Assembly: GCF_000429345.1 (NCBI RefSeq)
Contig: NZ_AUBR01000004.1
Span: 1-64,000 of the forward strand
From: Desulfovirgula thermocuniculi DSM 16036
GTDB taxonomy: Bacteria > Bacillota > Desulfotomaculia > Desulfotomaculales > Desulfovirgulaceae
Direction of reading: 5' to 3'
DNA: 64,000 nt
The notes beneath the pieces were generated by a model. That model saw only the letters and a program-made list of their open reading frames with translations. It did no database searches and was not told the DNA's origin. How positions within the stretch are numbered: the first letter of the stretch is position 1; each line of letters begins with the position of its first letter. Positions 1 through 11,051 of this stretch are shown here, one piece after another. A program made the position numbers and the translations under genes.

Positions 1-42
1 CCGCCAGCGTTCGTCCTGAGCCAGGATCAAACTCTCCATAAA
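1..42 (-). rRNA. 16S ribosomal RNA, 5' end only
   Basis: Read on the minus strand, this contains the universal 16S start: AGAGTTTGATCCTGGCTCAG followed by GACGAACGCTGGCGG. The gene runs off the left edge of the window. The mature 5' end is set about 8 nt before AGAGTTTGAT by analogy with other Firmicutes, so the boundary is approximate. The rRNA operon points away from the origin, in the same direction as dnaA and the gyrases, which is the usual leading-strand arrangement. Confidence 0.97.
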
Positions 43-126
43 AAAGCCCCACCCAATACCAGCTCCGCGCCACCCTGTTCAGTTTTCAAGGACCACCCCA
101 CCGCGCTCCCGCACGGTGCATTTTTT

Positions 127-156
127 ATTTTAACACGGTGACTGCTGCCGCGTCAA
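127..156 (-). promoter_or_regulatory. Promoter of the rRNA operon (sigma-A type)
   Basis: On the minus strand TTGACG (complement of 151-156) and TAAAAT (complement of 127-132) are separated by 18 bp. They lie about 85 bp upstream of the 16S 5' end. This is a good housekeeping promoter in the right place for the rRNA operon. The remaining intergenic DNA up to the gyrA stop at 247 shows no gene. Confidence 0.7.
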
Positions 157-246
157 ATTGTAATTTCTAGCAGCACTGCCACTCTAAACTATGCGCCATC
201 TGACAAGCGCAATTAATAACCTAGCACAACCGACCGCCTTTGTCAA

Positions 247-2673
247 CTACCCCTCCAGGGGGACGCGCGCAGCAGCCACCACTTTATCGCCCGGGGCGAG
301 GCGCATGAGCAGCGCGCCCTGTGCCGCCCGCCCGGTCAGAGGCACGTCGGCAACCTTCAGCCTAATGATCACCCCTTCGGCGCTGATGAGCATGATTTCC
401 TCCTCCGGCCTCACCACCTGCATGGCCACCACCGGGCCGTTCCGCTCCGTCACCTTGGCGTTCACGATGCCCTTGCCCCCGCGGGACTGCCGGCGGTAGG
501 CGCTAAGGGGCGTGCGCTTGCCGTAGCCTCCCGCCGTGACCACCAGCACCTCGCCGTCCTCACGCACCACGTCCATGGCCACAATCTCGTCCTGCGGCTG
601 GAGGTCGATGCCTTTCACGCCGCGGGCCGTGCGCCCGTAAGGGTGAACCTCTTCCTCGGCAAAGCGGATGGCCAGGCCCAGCCTGGTGCCCAGGATTACT
701 TCCTCCCTGCCGGTGGTCAGCTTGACCTCCACCAGCTCGTCGCCCTCATCGAGCCTGATGGCAATGAGCCCGTCCCTGCGGGTGCCGGCAAAAACCTCCA
801 GGTTGGTTTTCTTCACCACGCCGCGCCTGGTGACCATAAAGAGGTAGGACCCGGGGGAAAACTCCCTTACGGGGATGACGGCGGTAATGCGCTCGTCGGA
901 CTCCAGCGGCAGGAGGTTCACGAGGGCCGTCCCCTTTGCCTGCCGGTTGGCCTCGGGAATCTCGTGCACCTTAAGCCTGTATGCCTTGCCCCTGTTGGAG
1001 AAGAAGAGGAAGTAGTGGTGCGTGCTGGTGATGAAGAGGTGGCGCACAAAGTCCTCCTCTTTGGTGCCGATGGCCGTCACGCCGCGCCCCCCGCGCCTCT
1101 GGCTGCGGTAGGCATCCAGGGGCGTGCGCTTGGTGTAGCCCTGGTGGGTGACGGTGATGACCACTTCCTTTTCCGGGATGAGGTCCTCTTCCTCCAGGGC
1201 AACTTCTTCGTCGCTGATGACCGTGCGGCGGGGATCGGCAAACTTCTCCCTTATCTCCAGGAGCTCTTCCTTGATGATCTGCAGGACTTTCCTTTCATCG
1301 GCCAGGACGCTTCGGTAGTAGGCAATCTTTTGCAGTAAGTCCCGGTACTCCTCCTCCAGCTTTTCCCTCTCCAGACCGGTGAGGCGCTGCAGGCGCATGT
1401 CCAGGATGGCCTGGGCCTGTTTCTCGGTGAGCCCGAACTTTTCCATGAGGGCCCTCCTGGCCACGTCCACCGTGCGGGACGACCTGATGGTGTTGACCAC
1501 CTCATCGATGTGGTCGAGGGCAATGCGCAGGCCCTCCACGATGTGGGCCCTGGCTTCGGCCTTTTCCAGGTCGAAGCGCGTGCGCCGCACGACCACCTCC
1601 TTCTGGTGGGCCAGGTACTGCTCCAGCATCTGCTTTAAGGTGAGCACCTGCGGCTGGCCGTCCACCAGGGCAAGCATGATGACGCCAAACGTCTCCTGCA
1701 TCTGGGTGTGCTTGTAAAGCTGGTTTAAGATCACCTTCGGCCTGGCGTCACGGCGCAGCTCAATGACCACGCGCATGCCGTGCCGGTCGGACTCGTCCCG
1801 CAGGTCCACGATGCCGTCTATCTTTTTCTCGCGCACCAGCTCGGCTATTTTTTCAATCAGGCGGGCCTTGTTGACCATAAAGGGCAGCTCGCGAATAATG
1901 ATGGCGCTGCGCCCCCCGCCGATCTTCTCCACCGCCACCTGGGCGCGCACCTTTATGGCCCCGCGCCCGGTGAGGTAGGCGTCGCGAATGCCCTGCCTGC
2001 CCATGATCTTGCCGCCGGTGGGAAAGTCCGGCCCCTTGATGATCTCCATTAGCTCCTCATCGCTCACCGCGGGGTCGTCAATGAGACGTACCACCCCGTC
2101 CACCACTTCCCCCAGGTTATGGGGCGGGATGTTGGTGGCCATGCCCACGGCAATGCCCGAGGAGCCGTTAATGAGCAAATTGGGCACGCGGGAGGGGAGG
2201 ACCTTGGGCTCCTCCGTGCTCCCGTCGTAGTTGGGGACGAAGTCCACCGTATTCTTCTCGATGTCCGCCAGCATGGCCTCCGTGAGGCGGGACATGCGGG
2301 CCTCCGTGTAGCGCATGGCCGCCGGCGCGTCCCCGTCCACGGAGCCGAAGTTGCCGTGGCCGTCCACCAGCGGGTAGCGGCTGGCAAAGTCCTGGGCCAT
2401 GCGCACCAGGGCTTCGTAGATGGCCATGTCGCCGTGGGGGTGGAACTTGGACATAACCTCGCCCACGATGTGGGCGCTCTTGCGGTGAGGCCTGTCGGGC
2501 GTCAAGCCCAGCTGGTGCATGGCATAGAGGATGCGCCTCTGCACAGGCTTCAAGCCGTCCCGCACGTCGGGCAGGGCCCGCCCCACGATGACGCTCATGG
2601 CGTAGTCCAGGTAAGAGTTTTTCATTTCCTCGTTGATGTCTACGGGGATTACCTTGCCGATGGAGGTCGTCAA
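247..2673 (-). CDS. gyrA: DNA gyrase subunit A
   Basis: Cleaves and reseals DNA to introduce negative supercoils, as an A2B2 complex with GyrB. The 808 residues contain the N-terminal winged-helix/tower breakage domain with the catalytic tyrosine in [11 protein letters not shown] (Tyr122) and a C-terminal beta-pinwheel with repeated GRTARGVKG-like blades, including a QRRGGRG GyrA-box (about residue 526). The start is TTG with GAGGTG upstream; no better ATG is in frame. It lies 24 bp downstream of gyrB. At the quinolone-contact position equivalent to E. coli Ser83, this protein has Met (HGDMAIYEA), while the acidic residue at 87 is kept as Glu. A ParC topoisomerase IV subunit is the main alternative, but position beside gyrB, recF and dnaN favours GyrA. 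Confidence 0.97.
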   Translation of the reverse strand: MTTSIGKVIPVDINEEMKNSYLDYAMSVIVGRALPDVRDGLKPVQRRILYAMHQLGLTPDRPHRKSAHIVGEVMSKFHPHGDMAIYEALVRMAQDFASRYPLVDGHGNFGSVDGDAPAAMRYTEARMSRLTEAMLADIEKNTVDFVPNYDGSTEEPKVLPSRVPNLLINGSSGIAVGMATNIPPHNLGEVVDGVVRLIDDPAVSDEELMEIIKGPDFPTGGKIMGRQGIRDAYLTGRGAIKVRAQVAVEKIGGGRSAIIIRELPFMVNKARLIEKIAELVREKKIDGIVDLRDESDRHGMRVVIELRRDARPKVILNQLYKHTQMQETFGVIMLALVDGQPQVLTLKQMLEQYLAHQKEVVVRRTRFDLEKAEARAHIVEGLRIALDHIDEVVNTIRSSRTVDVARRALMEKFGLTEKQAQAILDMRLQRLTGLEREKLEEEYRDLLQKIAYYRSVLADERKVLQIIKEELLEIREKFADPRRTVISDEEVALEEEDLIPEKEVVITVTHQGYTKRTPLDAYRSQRRGGRGVTAIGTKEEDFVRHLFITSTHHYFLFFSNRGKAYRLKVHEIPEANRQAKGTALVNLLPLESDERITAVIPVREFSPGSYLFMVTRRGVVKKTNLEVFAGTRRDGLIAIRLDEGDELVEVKLTTGREEVILGTRLGLAIRFAEEEVHPYGRTARGVKGIDLQPQDEIVAMDVVREDGEVLVVTAGGYGKRTPLSAYRRQSRGGKGIVNAKVTERNGPVVAMQVVRPEEEIMLISAEGVIIRLKVADVPLTGRAAQGALLMRLAPGDKVVAAARVPLEG

Positions 2674-2697
2674 TGCCTTTCACCTCGTCCGTTTTGG

Positions 2698-4927
<2,230 letters not shown>

Positions 4928-4931
4928 AAGA

Positions 4932-6035
4932 CTAACCTCCTTGTGTGATGGTTGAGCGGCGCACCTCAAAAATGCAGCCGGATGCGGGCGGCAGGGCGCT
5001 CCTCTCCAGGCTGGTGGTTAAAAAGACCTGTGTCTTCCCCGCCAGGTAACCGAGGAGTGCTTCCCTGCGACGCTCATCGATCTCCGAAAAGACGTCGTCT
5101 AAGAGGAGCAAGGGGTAACAGTTTAAAAGCCTGGCCGCAAGCTCGAGCTGGGCCAGCTTTAAAGCCAGGACGGTCGTACGCTGCTGGCCCAGGGATGCGT
5201 AGCGGCGGGCGTCGCGACCGTTGATGCTGAACCTTACGTCGTCGCGGTGCGGCCCCACCAGGGTCTGGCCCCAGGCCAGCTCCTGCGGCAGGCGCCTGGC
5301 AAGCTCCCGCAGGAATAAAAGGCGCAGCTCCTCTTCCTCCCGGGCATTCTCCAGCGGAAAGGAAGAGAGATAGGCGAGGGAGAGCACCTCCTTTTCCGCG
5401 CTTATAGCCGAGTACACCTGCGAGGCCAGGGAAGCAAAGCCGGCCAGCAGCCGGCGGCGCCAGAAGATTATCCGCGCGCCGAGCTCCACCAGCTGCCGAT
5501 CCCACGGCTCAAGGGCCTCGTGGCCGCCTTCCCTGCCTCGCAGGCCGAGCAGAAGCCTGTTGCGGTGGGCCAGCACCTGCTGGTAGCGCCTCAGGCAGCG
5601 CACGTAGCCGGGCTGCAGGGAGCAAATTTCCAGATCCAGCCAGCGCCTTCGCAGGGCCGGGCCCCCTTTAACCAGCCAGAGGTGCTCCGGCGTAAAAATT
5701 ACGGGCTCGCCGCACAACTCCACCGGGCGCCCCGCCTTGCCGTCCACGAGCAACTTTTTCCTCCCATCGGAAGTCAGCGAGGCCACCACGAGGGCGTGCC
5801 GGCCCGTCCCGGCAACCTCCAGCTCTACCCGGCAGAAAGCGCTTCCCCAACGGACGACGTCCCTTTCAGTTGCCGTGCGGAAGGAGCGGCCGGTCAGGCC
5901 GAAAAAGAGGGCCTCTAAGAGGTTAGTCTTTCCCTGCGCGTTTTCTCCGGTAATGATGTTGACTTCCGGCGCTGGCTCCCAGTCGAGGGAGGGAAAGTTA
6001 CGAAAGTTTTGCAGGCGCAGCCGCAGGACTTGCAC
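4932..6035 (-). CDS. recF: DNA replication and repair protein RecF
   Basis: SMC-like ATPase that loads RecA at gaps with RecO and RecR (recR is at 40158). Walker A is GENAQGKTNL near residue 30, and the ABC-type Walker B region is LLLLDDVFSEID near the C-terminus. The start is GTG at 6035, 1 bp after the dnaN stop, with GGGAGGAG upstream. This gives 367 residues, typical of RecF. Longer in-frame starts would overlap dnaN. The dnaN-recF-remB-gyrB-gyrA order is the common Firmicute order. Confidence 0.96.
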   Translation of the reverse strand: MQVLRLRLQNFRNFPSLDWEPAPEVNIITGENAQGKTNLLEALFFGLTGRSFRTATERDVVRWGSAFCRVELEVAGTGRHALVVASLTSDGRKKLLVDGKAGRPVELCGEPVIFTPEHLWLVKGGPALRRRWLDLEICSLQPGYVRCLRRYQQVLAHRNRLLLGLRGREGGHEALEPWDRQLVELGARIIFWRRRLLAGFASLASQVYSAISAEKEVLSLAYLSSFPLENAREEEELRLLFLRELARRLPQELAWGQTLVGPHRDDVRFSINGRDARRYASLGQQRTTVLALKLAQLELAARLLNCYPLLLLDDVFSEIDERRREALLGYLAGKTQVFLTTSLERSALPPASGCIFEVRRSTITQGG

Positions 6036-6036
6036 C

Positions 6037-7161
6037 TTACTCCTCCCATTCCCCCCGGGGGGGCTTTGCCGGCAGGAGGAGGGAGAGGTAGCTTTCATCC
6101 CCGGGAGGCCGGAGCACGGCTGCGCTCAACGGCCCGGTCAGCGAGAGCTCCGCCTCCTCGCTGCCGAGGGCCTTGAGCCCCTCGGAGATGAAGCGGGCGT
6201 TGAACCAGACCTCCATGGGCTCGCCGGCGGCCTGCGCCTCCACCTCTTCCCTGATCCAGCCCGCCTGGGTCTGCACGGAAATAATGCACCGCTTTTCCTG
6301 AATGGTGAACTGGATGACCGGGAGGTTGTCCTTGGCCAGCAGCGAAGCCCTTTCTGTGGCCTCCATTACCTCCCTGGTAATCAGACGGGCCCTGGTGACA
6401 AATTCGCGGGGTATGACCTGCTCGTACATGGGAAACTGGCCGGCAATGAGGCGGGAATATATCTTTACGCCGCCCATGAGGAAAAAGATGTGGTTATCCC
6501 CGCAGACTACCTCTACCTCCCCTTCCTCCTCGTCGCCGGCCAGGCGTGCCACTTCGCCCAGCGCCTTGCCCGGCACGATCAGGTCCAGCTCCCGGGAAGG
6601 CTCCTCGCGCAAGTTTAGCCGGCGCAAGGCCAGGCGGAAGGTGTCGGTGGCCACCAGGCGCAGTTCCCCGGGCCGCAATTGCCATAGCACGCCGGTAAAA
6701 ATGGGGCGGGCATCGTCGCTGGAGACGGCAAAGAGGACCTGCCGCAGGGCCGCCTTCAGCAGGTCCTGCGGGAGGGAAAAACGCACGCTGCCCGTAATTT
6801 GCGGCAGCACCGGGTACTGCTCGGCCTCAAAGCCGTGGATGCTCAACTGCGAAGCCCCGTAGGTGATAACGGTGCTCGCGCTTTCGGGAAGGGTGTGGAA
6901 GTGGACGGGCACGTCAGGGAGGTGCCTGATAAGGGAGGCAATGTAGCGCACGGGGAGCACGACCGCTCCCTCTTCCTCTACTTCTACATCCACGGCGTAT
7001 TGGATGGTGAGGTCCATGTCGGAGCCGGTTAAGATGAGGCTGCTCCCCCTGGCCTCAAAAAGGATGCCGGAGAGGACGGGCAGGGGAGAGCGGGCAGAAA
7101 CTACTTTTTGCACCACGCCGATGGCCTCGGCAAGCTTTTCCCTTTCGGAGGTGAATCTCAT
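6037..7161 (-). CDS. dnaN: DNA polymerase III beta subunit (sliding clamp)
   Basis: Forms the dimeric ring that tethers DNA polymerase to its template. It is 374 residues long, the usual size, and begins MRFTSEREKLAEAI. The three repeated clamp domains can be followed, with the conserved C-terminal SYLSLLLP region near the end. It lies downstream of dnaA across a 171-bp AT-rich gap and almost touches recF. Co-transcription with recF is inferred from the 1-bp spacing. Confidence 0.97.
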   Translation of the reverse strand: MRFTSEREKLAEAIGVVQKVVSARSPLPVLSGILFEARGSSLILTGSDMDLTIQYAVDVEVEEEGAVVLPVRYIASLIRHLPDVPVHFHTLPESASTVITYGASQLSIHGFEAEQYPVLPQITGSVRFSLPQDLLKAALRQVLFAVSSDDARPIFTGVLWQLRPGELRLVATDTFRLALRRLNLREEPSRELDLIVPGKALGEVARLAGDEEEGEVEVVCGDNHIFFLMGGVKIYSRLIAGQFPMYEQVIPREFVTRARLITREVMEATERASLLAKDNLPVIQFTIQEKRCIISVQTQAGWIREEVEAQAAGEPMEVWFNARFISEGLKALGSEEAELSLTGPLSAAVLRPPGDESYLSLLLPAKPPRGEWEE

Positions 7162-7332
7162 TTTGCACCGCGTACCTCCAAAACAAGAAATAGCAGCAGG
7201 TGATTATATTAAAAGAGCTAGATTTGAAACAGCAGATATAAGTAGAAGACGTCTGTGGAAAAAGTGTAAAACGGGCACCCCGCCGCGGCAGGGCCGGAAA
7301 GGCGGCCTGCCCGATCATGTGGACAGGCATGT
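7162..7332. other. dnaA-dnaN intergenic region, candidate DNA unwinding element
   Basis: This 171-bp gap has an AT-rich core at about 7186-7265, in strong contrast to the GC-rich surroundings. A near-consensus DnaA box, TGTGGAAAA (complement TTTTCCACA, one mismatch), lies at 7254-7262. A weaker match, TGTGGACAG, is at 7318-7326. In B. subtilis the unwinding element lies in the same gap. By analogy this is the likely melting site, but no experiment or full box search backs it here. Confidence 0.5.
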
Positions 7333-8676
7333 TTAAAGGTCTTCTTTAATTTTTCTCCTCAGGTCGTTTATGGCTTCCTCCAGCAAGGGGTCGCTGGAAA
7401 GCTGTGCGGCAATCTTTTCCTGGGCATGGAGCACGGTGGTGTGGTCGCGGCCACCGAAGGCCTCACCGATCTGGATCAAGGAAAGATCGGTCAGCTCGCG
7501 GGCCAGGTACATGGCCACCTGGCGGGGGAAGGCAATGTTGTGGCTGCGCCTCTTGGACTTCAGGTCTTCGGGCTTAAGGCCGTAGTAGGCGGCCACTTTT
7601 TCCTGGATGAGTTCCACGGTTATCTTGCGCGGCGCCTTTTTGGGCATGATGTCCTTTAAAAGGTCACGCGCCAGGTCGGTGGTGACCTGTGTTTTGTAGA
7701 GGGAAGCGTAGGCGGCCAGGCGGATGAGGGCCCCCTCGAGCTCGCGGATGTTGGAGGTTATCTGTGTGGCAATATACTCCAGCGTCTCGTCGGCAATCTG
7801 CAGGTTATCCAGCTGCGCCTTTTTTCTCAGGATGGCAATGCGCGTCTCCAGGTCCGGGGGCTGGATGTCGGTGATTAGGCCCCACTCAAAGCGCGAGCGC
7901 AGTCGGTCCTCTAAAGTAGGGATCTCCTTGGGCGGCCTGTCGCTGGAGATGACAATTTGCTTGTTGGCCTCGTAAAGGGTATTAAAGGTGTGGAAGAATT
8001 CTTCCTGGGTCCTCTCCTTACCGGCCAGGAACTGGATGTCGTCGATGAGCAGGACGTCCATGGTGCGGTACTTGTTGCGGAACTCGGCCGGGCGCTTTTC
8101 GGCAATGGCGTTAATCAGCTCATTGGTAAATTTTTCCGAAGTGACGTAGACGACGCGGCAGCTGGCGTTCCTGTGCAGGATGTAGTGGCTGATGGCGTGC
8201 AGGAGGTGCGTCTTGCCGAGCCCCACGCCGCCGTAAATAAACAGGGGGTTGTAGACCTCTCCTGGGGCCTCCGCCACCGCCAGGGAGGCGGCATGGGCAA
8301 AGCGGTTGCTGTTCCCCACCACAAAGGTTTCGAAGGTATAGCGGGGGTTGAGCGGGCTGGCCTCGGTCAGGGGCGAAGTGGCAATGGACTTGCGGATCCT
8401 GCTTAAGAGCTTTTCGTTGACTTCCTCGGCGGGAAGAAACTGGATCTCAATTTCGTCGTGGACGATATCCTGCACGATGCTCTTGATGACTGAGGAGTAG
8501 CGGGCGACGAGCCAGTCGCGGAAAAAGTGATTGGGCACCTGGATGAAGAAGGTGTTGCGGTGAAAGCCCAGCGGGAGTACCGATTCTTTCCATATCTCGT
8601 AGGTTTCGGCGTCCAGACGGTGCTGCACCTGTTCCAGGACATCCACCCAGATCTCGTTAACGTGGGACTTGACCAT
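7333..8676 (-). CDS. dnaA: Chromosomal replication initiator DnaA
   Basis: AAA+ initiator that binds DnaA boxes and opens the origin. Domain I is the N-terminal NEIWVDVLEQVQHRL region. Domain III carries Walker A GGVGLGKTHLLHA and Walker B VLLIDDIQFLAGKE. Domain IV ends with the DNA-binding signature GGRDHTTVLHA. Domain II is short. It is 447 residues, with ATG at 8676 and GGGGGT upstream. YabA (48991), which restrains DnaA in Bacillus, and the Soj/ParA protein (15396) are also in this window. Confidence 0.98.
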   Translation of the reverse strand: MVKSHVNEIWVDVLEQVQHRLDAETYEIWKESVLPLGFHRNTFFIQVPNHFFRDWLVARYSSVIKSIVQDIVHDEIEIQFLPAEEVNEKLLSRIRKSIATSPLTEASPLNPRYTFETFVVGNSNRFAHAASLAVAEAPGEVYNPLFIYGGVGLGKTHLLHAISHYILHRNASCRVVYVTSEKFTNELINAIAEKRPAEFRNKYRTMDVLLIDDIQFLAGKERTQEEFFHTFNTLYEANKQIVISSDRPPKEIPTLEDRLRSRFEWGLITDIQPPDLETRIAILRKKAQLDNLQIADETLEYIATQITSNIRELEGALIRLAAYASLYKTQVTTDLARDLLKDIMPKKAPRKITVELIQEKVAAYYGLKPEDLKSKRRSHNIAFPRQVAMYLARELTDLSLIQIGEAFGGRDHTTVLHAQEKIAAQLSSDPLLEEAINDLRRKIKEDL

Positions 8677-8834
8677 TGCAGGTACCCCCGGAAAAGAACA
8701 GCATTTTTATCAACAATGTGGATAACTTTGTGGCCAAAACAGCGATACCATAATATCAAATTTACCTTTTTTTATCAATCCCCGAGAGGCATGGTGGGCG
8801 GGGCCCTGGTGCCCTTGCGGAACAGACTTTTTTC
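8677..8834. other. Replication origin region upstream of dnaA
   Basis: The gap between the divergent dnaA and rpmH genes contains one perfect DnaA box at 8717-8725 (TGTGGATAA, complement TTATCCACA). AT-rich DNA flanks it, with TTTTTATCAA at 8767-8776. Genes diverge from here on both sides, which marks the strand switch expected at oriC. I find few good boxes compared with the clusters usual at such origins. The dnaA promoter should also lie here, but I could not pick convincing -35/-10 hexamers on the minus strand. Confidence 0.7.
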
Positions 8835-8864
8835 TTGACTTTTTTAAGGCACATCCTATATAAT
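8835..8864 (+). promoter_or_regulatory. Promoter of the rpmH operon
   Basis: TTGACT at 8835-8840 and TATAAT at 8859-8864 are 18 bp apart, a near-perfect sigma-A promoter. It drives rightward transcription into rpmH-rnpA-yidD-yidC-jag, and the start site would be about 65 nt before the rpmH start. Confidence 0.8.
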
Positions 8865-8936
8865 TACCTCTGAATTACCTCTGACGTGTCTGGTTTTTCC
8901 AGCCCGGCGCCCGCAGCAATCAAGGAGGTGTTTTAT

Positions 8937-9071
8937 TTGAAGCGCACCTACCAGCCGAAGAGAAGGAAGAGGAAGAGGGTACACGGCTTTTTAAAGAGGA
9001 TGTCCACCAGAGGTGGTCGCAAGGTAATCAAGCGCAGGAGACTGAAGGGAAGAAAAAGGCTCACCGCGTAA
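8937..9071 (+). CDS. rpmH: 50S ribosomal protein L34
   Basis: A 44-residue, highly basic protein that begins [17 protein letters not shown] and ends GRKRLTA, the invariant L34 pattern. The start is TTG at 8937, with AAGGAGGTG at 8922-8930. An upstream in-frame start at 8886 would add a non-conserved leader and has no ribosome-binding site. It is first in the operon and just beside the origin, as in most bacteria. Confidence 0.97.
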   Translation: MKRTYQPKRRKRKRVHGFLKRMSTRGGRKVIKRRRLKGRKRLTA

Positions 9072-9134
9072 GGCCGCTTTGCAAAGTGGCCTTTTCGTAA
9101 TTCTGGCCACTGTTTTCGGGCAGGCGTCATTTCG

Positions 9135-9476
9135 GTGATGGAAATATTAAAAAAAAATAAAGAATTCCAGCGCGTATACCGCCGCGGCGTTTCTGCAGGG
9201 GACGACGTCCTGGTCCTCTTCCTTTTGCCCAACCGTACCGGTAAGGTGAGGTTTGGCTTTTCGGTGAGCAAAAGGGTGGGCAAGGCCGTGGTGAGGAACC
9301 GCGTGAGGAGGATCCTGCGCGAGATCTGCCGGCTGAACGAGAGCTGGTTTCCCGGCGGCCACGACGTGGTCATCATTGCCAGGAGCGCCGCCAGGGAATT
9401 GGGCTTTCGTGAACTGGCGGAACACGTAAGAAAGCTGGCCGCCAGGGCTGCGCGCAAAACGGGTGCAAGGGGATGA
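9135..9476 (+). CDS. rnpA: Ribonuclease P protein component
   Basis: Protein subunit that helps the RNase P ribozyme trim the 5' ends of tRNAs. The signature RNR motif is present in [17 protein letters not shown], and [17 protein letters not shown] matches the family core. It has 113 residues. The start may be GTG at 9135 or the adjacent ATG at 9138; no clear ribosome-binding site decides between them. The stop overlaps the yidD start (ATGA). Confidence 0.95.
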   Translation: MMEILKKNKEFQRVYRRGVSAGDDVLVLFLLPNRTGKVRFGFSVSKRVGKAVVRNRVRRILREICRLNESWFPGGHDVVIIARSAARELGFRELAEHVRKLAARAARKTGARG

Positions 9477-9694
9477 TTTTCTTGCTGGGCAGGGTGGCCA
9501 TAGGCGTCTTGCGCTTTTACCAGCGGTACCTTTCTCCCTTGAAGCCGGCGTCCTGCCGCTTCTACCCCACATGTTCGGAATACGCCGTGCAGGCCATTGC
9601 CAAGTACGGCCTCGCCCGCGGATCCCTTCTGGCCGCGTGGCGGGTCCTGCGGTGCCACCCTTTCTGCCGGGGTGGCTACGACCCCGTGCGCTAG
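9473..9694 (+). CDS. yidD: Membrane protein insertion efficiency factor YidD
   Basis: A 73-residue protein with the family core [23 protein letters not shown] and [12 protein letters not shown], including the conserved cysteines. It is thought to assist insertion of membrane proteins with YidC, which follows 18 bp later. Its start overlaps the rnpA stop, so translation is probably coupled. Confidence 0.95.
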   Translation: MIFLLGRVAIGVLRFYQRYLSPLKPASCRFYPTCSEYAVQAIAKYGLARGSLLAAWRVLRCHPFCRGGYDPVR

Positions 9695-9712
9695 CGTGAA
9701 GGAGGGGATGAT

Positions 9713-10396
9713 TTGTTTCAGGCGCTTGTTGACGGCATGACGCACCTTTTAAACTGGCTTTACCAGTTTACCGTGCTCATCCGCCTGCCAAATTACGGGC
9801 TGGCCATCATCCTGCTGACAGTGCTCGTGAAGATAGCCCTCTACCCCCTGACGGTAAAGCAGATGCGCTCCATGGTCATCATGCAGCAGCTGGCCCCCAA
9901 GGTGAAGGAAATTCAGGAGCGTTACCGCCAGAAAGACCCCCAGAAGATGCAGCAGAAGATAATGGAGCTGTACAGGGAGCACAACGTGAACCCCATGGCC
10001 GGCTGCCTTCCCCTTTTAATCCAGCTACCCATTTTAATTGCGCTCTACCGGGCGCTCCTGTACTTTAACTACGCGGACCCGGCGCACGCGCGTTTTCTGT
10101 GGATCAAGAACCTGAGCCAGGTAGGGGACCCTTACTACGTGCTGCCTCTTTTGGCGGGCCTGACTACCTACATTCTCTCGCGCATGACCACCAACATGAG
10201 CGACCCGACGCAGCGCACCATGCTGGTGGTTATGCCGGTTTTCATTGCCTGGATTAGCGCCACCGTTCCGGCGGGGCTGGCCCTTTACTGGGTAGTTTTT
10301 AACGCCGTGGGCATCGTGCAGCAGTATTTTGTGAACAAGCATACACAAGGTTTGAAGGAGGCGCTAAACGTCGGTGGAGGTAGAGAAAACCGCTAG
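9713..10396 (+). CDS. yidC: Membrane protein insertase YidC (SpoIIIJ type)
   Basis: Inserts and folds proteins in the cytoplasmic membrane. The 227-residue protein has the short Gram-positive architecture of five hydrophobic segments without the large E. coli periplasmic domain. Recognisable parts are NYGLAIILLTVLVKIALYPLT near the N-terminus and the hairpin KQMRSMVIMQQLAPKVKEIQ. The start is TTG at 9713 with GGAGGGG upstream. I see no obvious lipoprotein cysteine at the N-terminus, unlike many SpoIIIJ proteins. The 3' end overlaps jag by 23 bp. Confidence 0.95.
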   Translation: MFQALVDGMTHLLNWLYQFTVLIRLPNYGLAIILLTVLVKIALYPLTVKQMRSMVIMQQLAPKVKEIQERYRQKDPQKMQQKIMELYREHNVNPMAGCLPLLIQLPILIALYRALLYFNYADPAHARFLWIKNLSQVGDPYYVLPLLAGLTTYILSRMTTNMSDPTQRTMLVVMPVFIAWISATVPAGLALYWVVFNAVGIVQQYFVNKHTQGLKEALNVGGGRENR

Positions 10397-10991
10397 GAGC
10401 GTGGAGGAGGCCGTCGAGCAGGCGCTGGCCGAGCTGGGAGCAAAAAGGGAAGAGGTCGAGGTGGAGGTCCTGGAAGAGCCGTCAAAGGTGCTTTTCGGGT
10501 TGCTGGGCAGGAGGCCGGCTAGGGTAAGGGTGCGGGTGAAGGACACCCCGGTGAGGCGCGCGAAAGAACTGCTGGGAAAAGTGATCGACGCCATGGGACT
10601 GATGGTGGACATGAAGTTCCGGGAAACGGAAGAAGGTTTGTTTGTCGACATTGCCGGTCCCAATGTGGGCATACTTATTGGCAGGAGAGGGGAAACGTTA
10701 AATGCCCTGCAGTACATTGTGAGCCTGTACGTGAACAAGAACCGGGTGCAGAAGTGCAAGGTGTACCTCGACGTGGAGGGCTACCGCAGGAGAAGGGAAG
10801 AAACGCTGCGCCGGCTGGCCCTGAGGCTGGCCGAGAAGGCCAAGCGCAAGGGGCGCAATATCGTCCTTGAGCCCATGAGTTCCCACGAAAGGAAGATCAT
10901 CCACACGGCACTGCAGGGAAGGGACGACATCTACACGTACAGCGAGGGCGAGGAGCCTTACCGCAAGATTATCATCTCCCCCCGAAAGTGA
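10374..10991 (+). CDS. jag: RNA-binding protein Jag/KhpB (SpoIIIJ-associated)
   Basis: A 205-residue protein with three parts: an N-terminal Jag domain (about residues 1-50), a KH-II domain with IGRRGETLNALQYIV (about 103-117), and an R3H domain with SSHERKIIHTAL near the C-terminus. Relatives bind RNA and influence cell division and envelope synthesis. The start is GTG at 10374 inside the end of yidC, after GGAGG, which implies coupled translation. A terminator follows. Confidence 0.95.
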   Translation: MEVEKTARSVEEAVEQALAELGAKREEVEVEVLEEPSKVLFGLLGRRPARVRVRVKDTPVRRAKELLGKVIDAMGLMVDMKFRETEEGLFVDIAGPNVGILIGRRGETLNALQYIVSLYVNKNRVQKCKVYLDVEGYRRRREETLRRLALRLAEKAKRKGRNIVLEPMSSHERKIIHTALQGRDDIYTYSEGEEPYRKIIISPRK

Positions 10992-10997
10992 GTGGTT

Positions 10998-11031
10998 AAC
11001 CCAGCTGCCGCGGGCATGCTGGGTTTTTTTC
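10998..11031 (+). terminator. Rho-independent terminator after jag
   Basis: An 8-bp stem AACCCAGC / GCTGGGTT (10998-11005 with 11018-11025) encloses a 12-nt loop and runs into a T tract. It ends the rpmH-jag transcript just after the jag stop. Confidence 0.85.
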
Positions 11032-11051
11032 AAATAGGCGGGTGAGGGACG

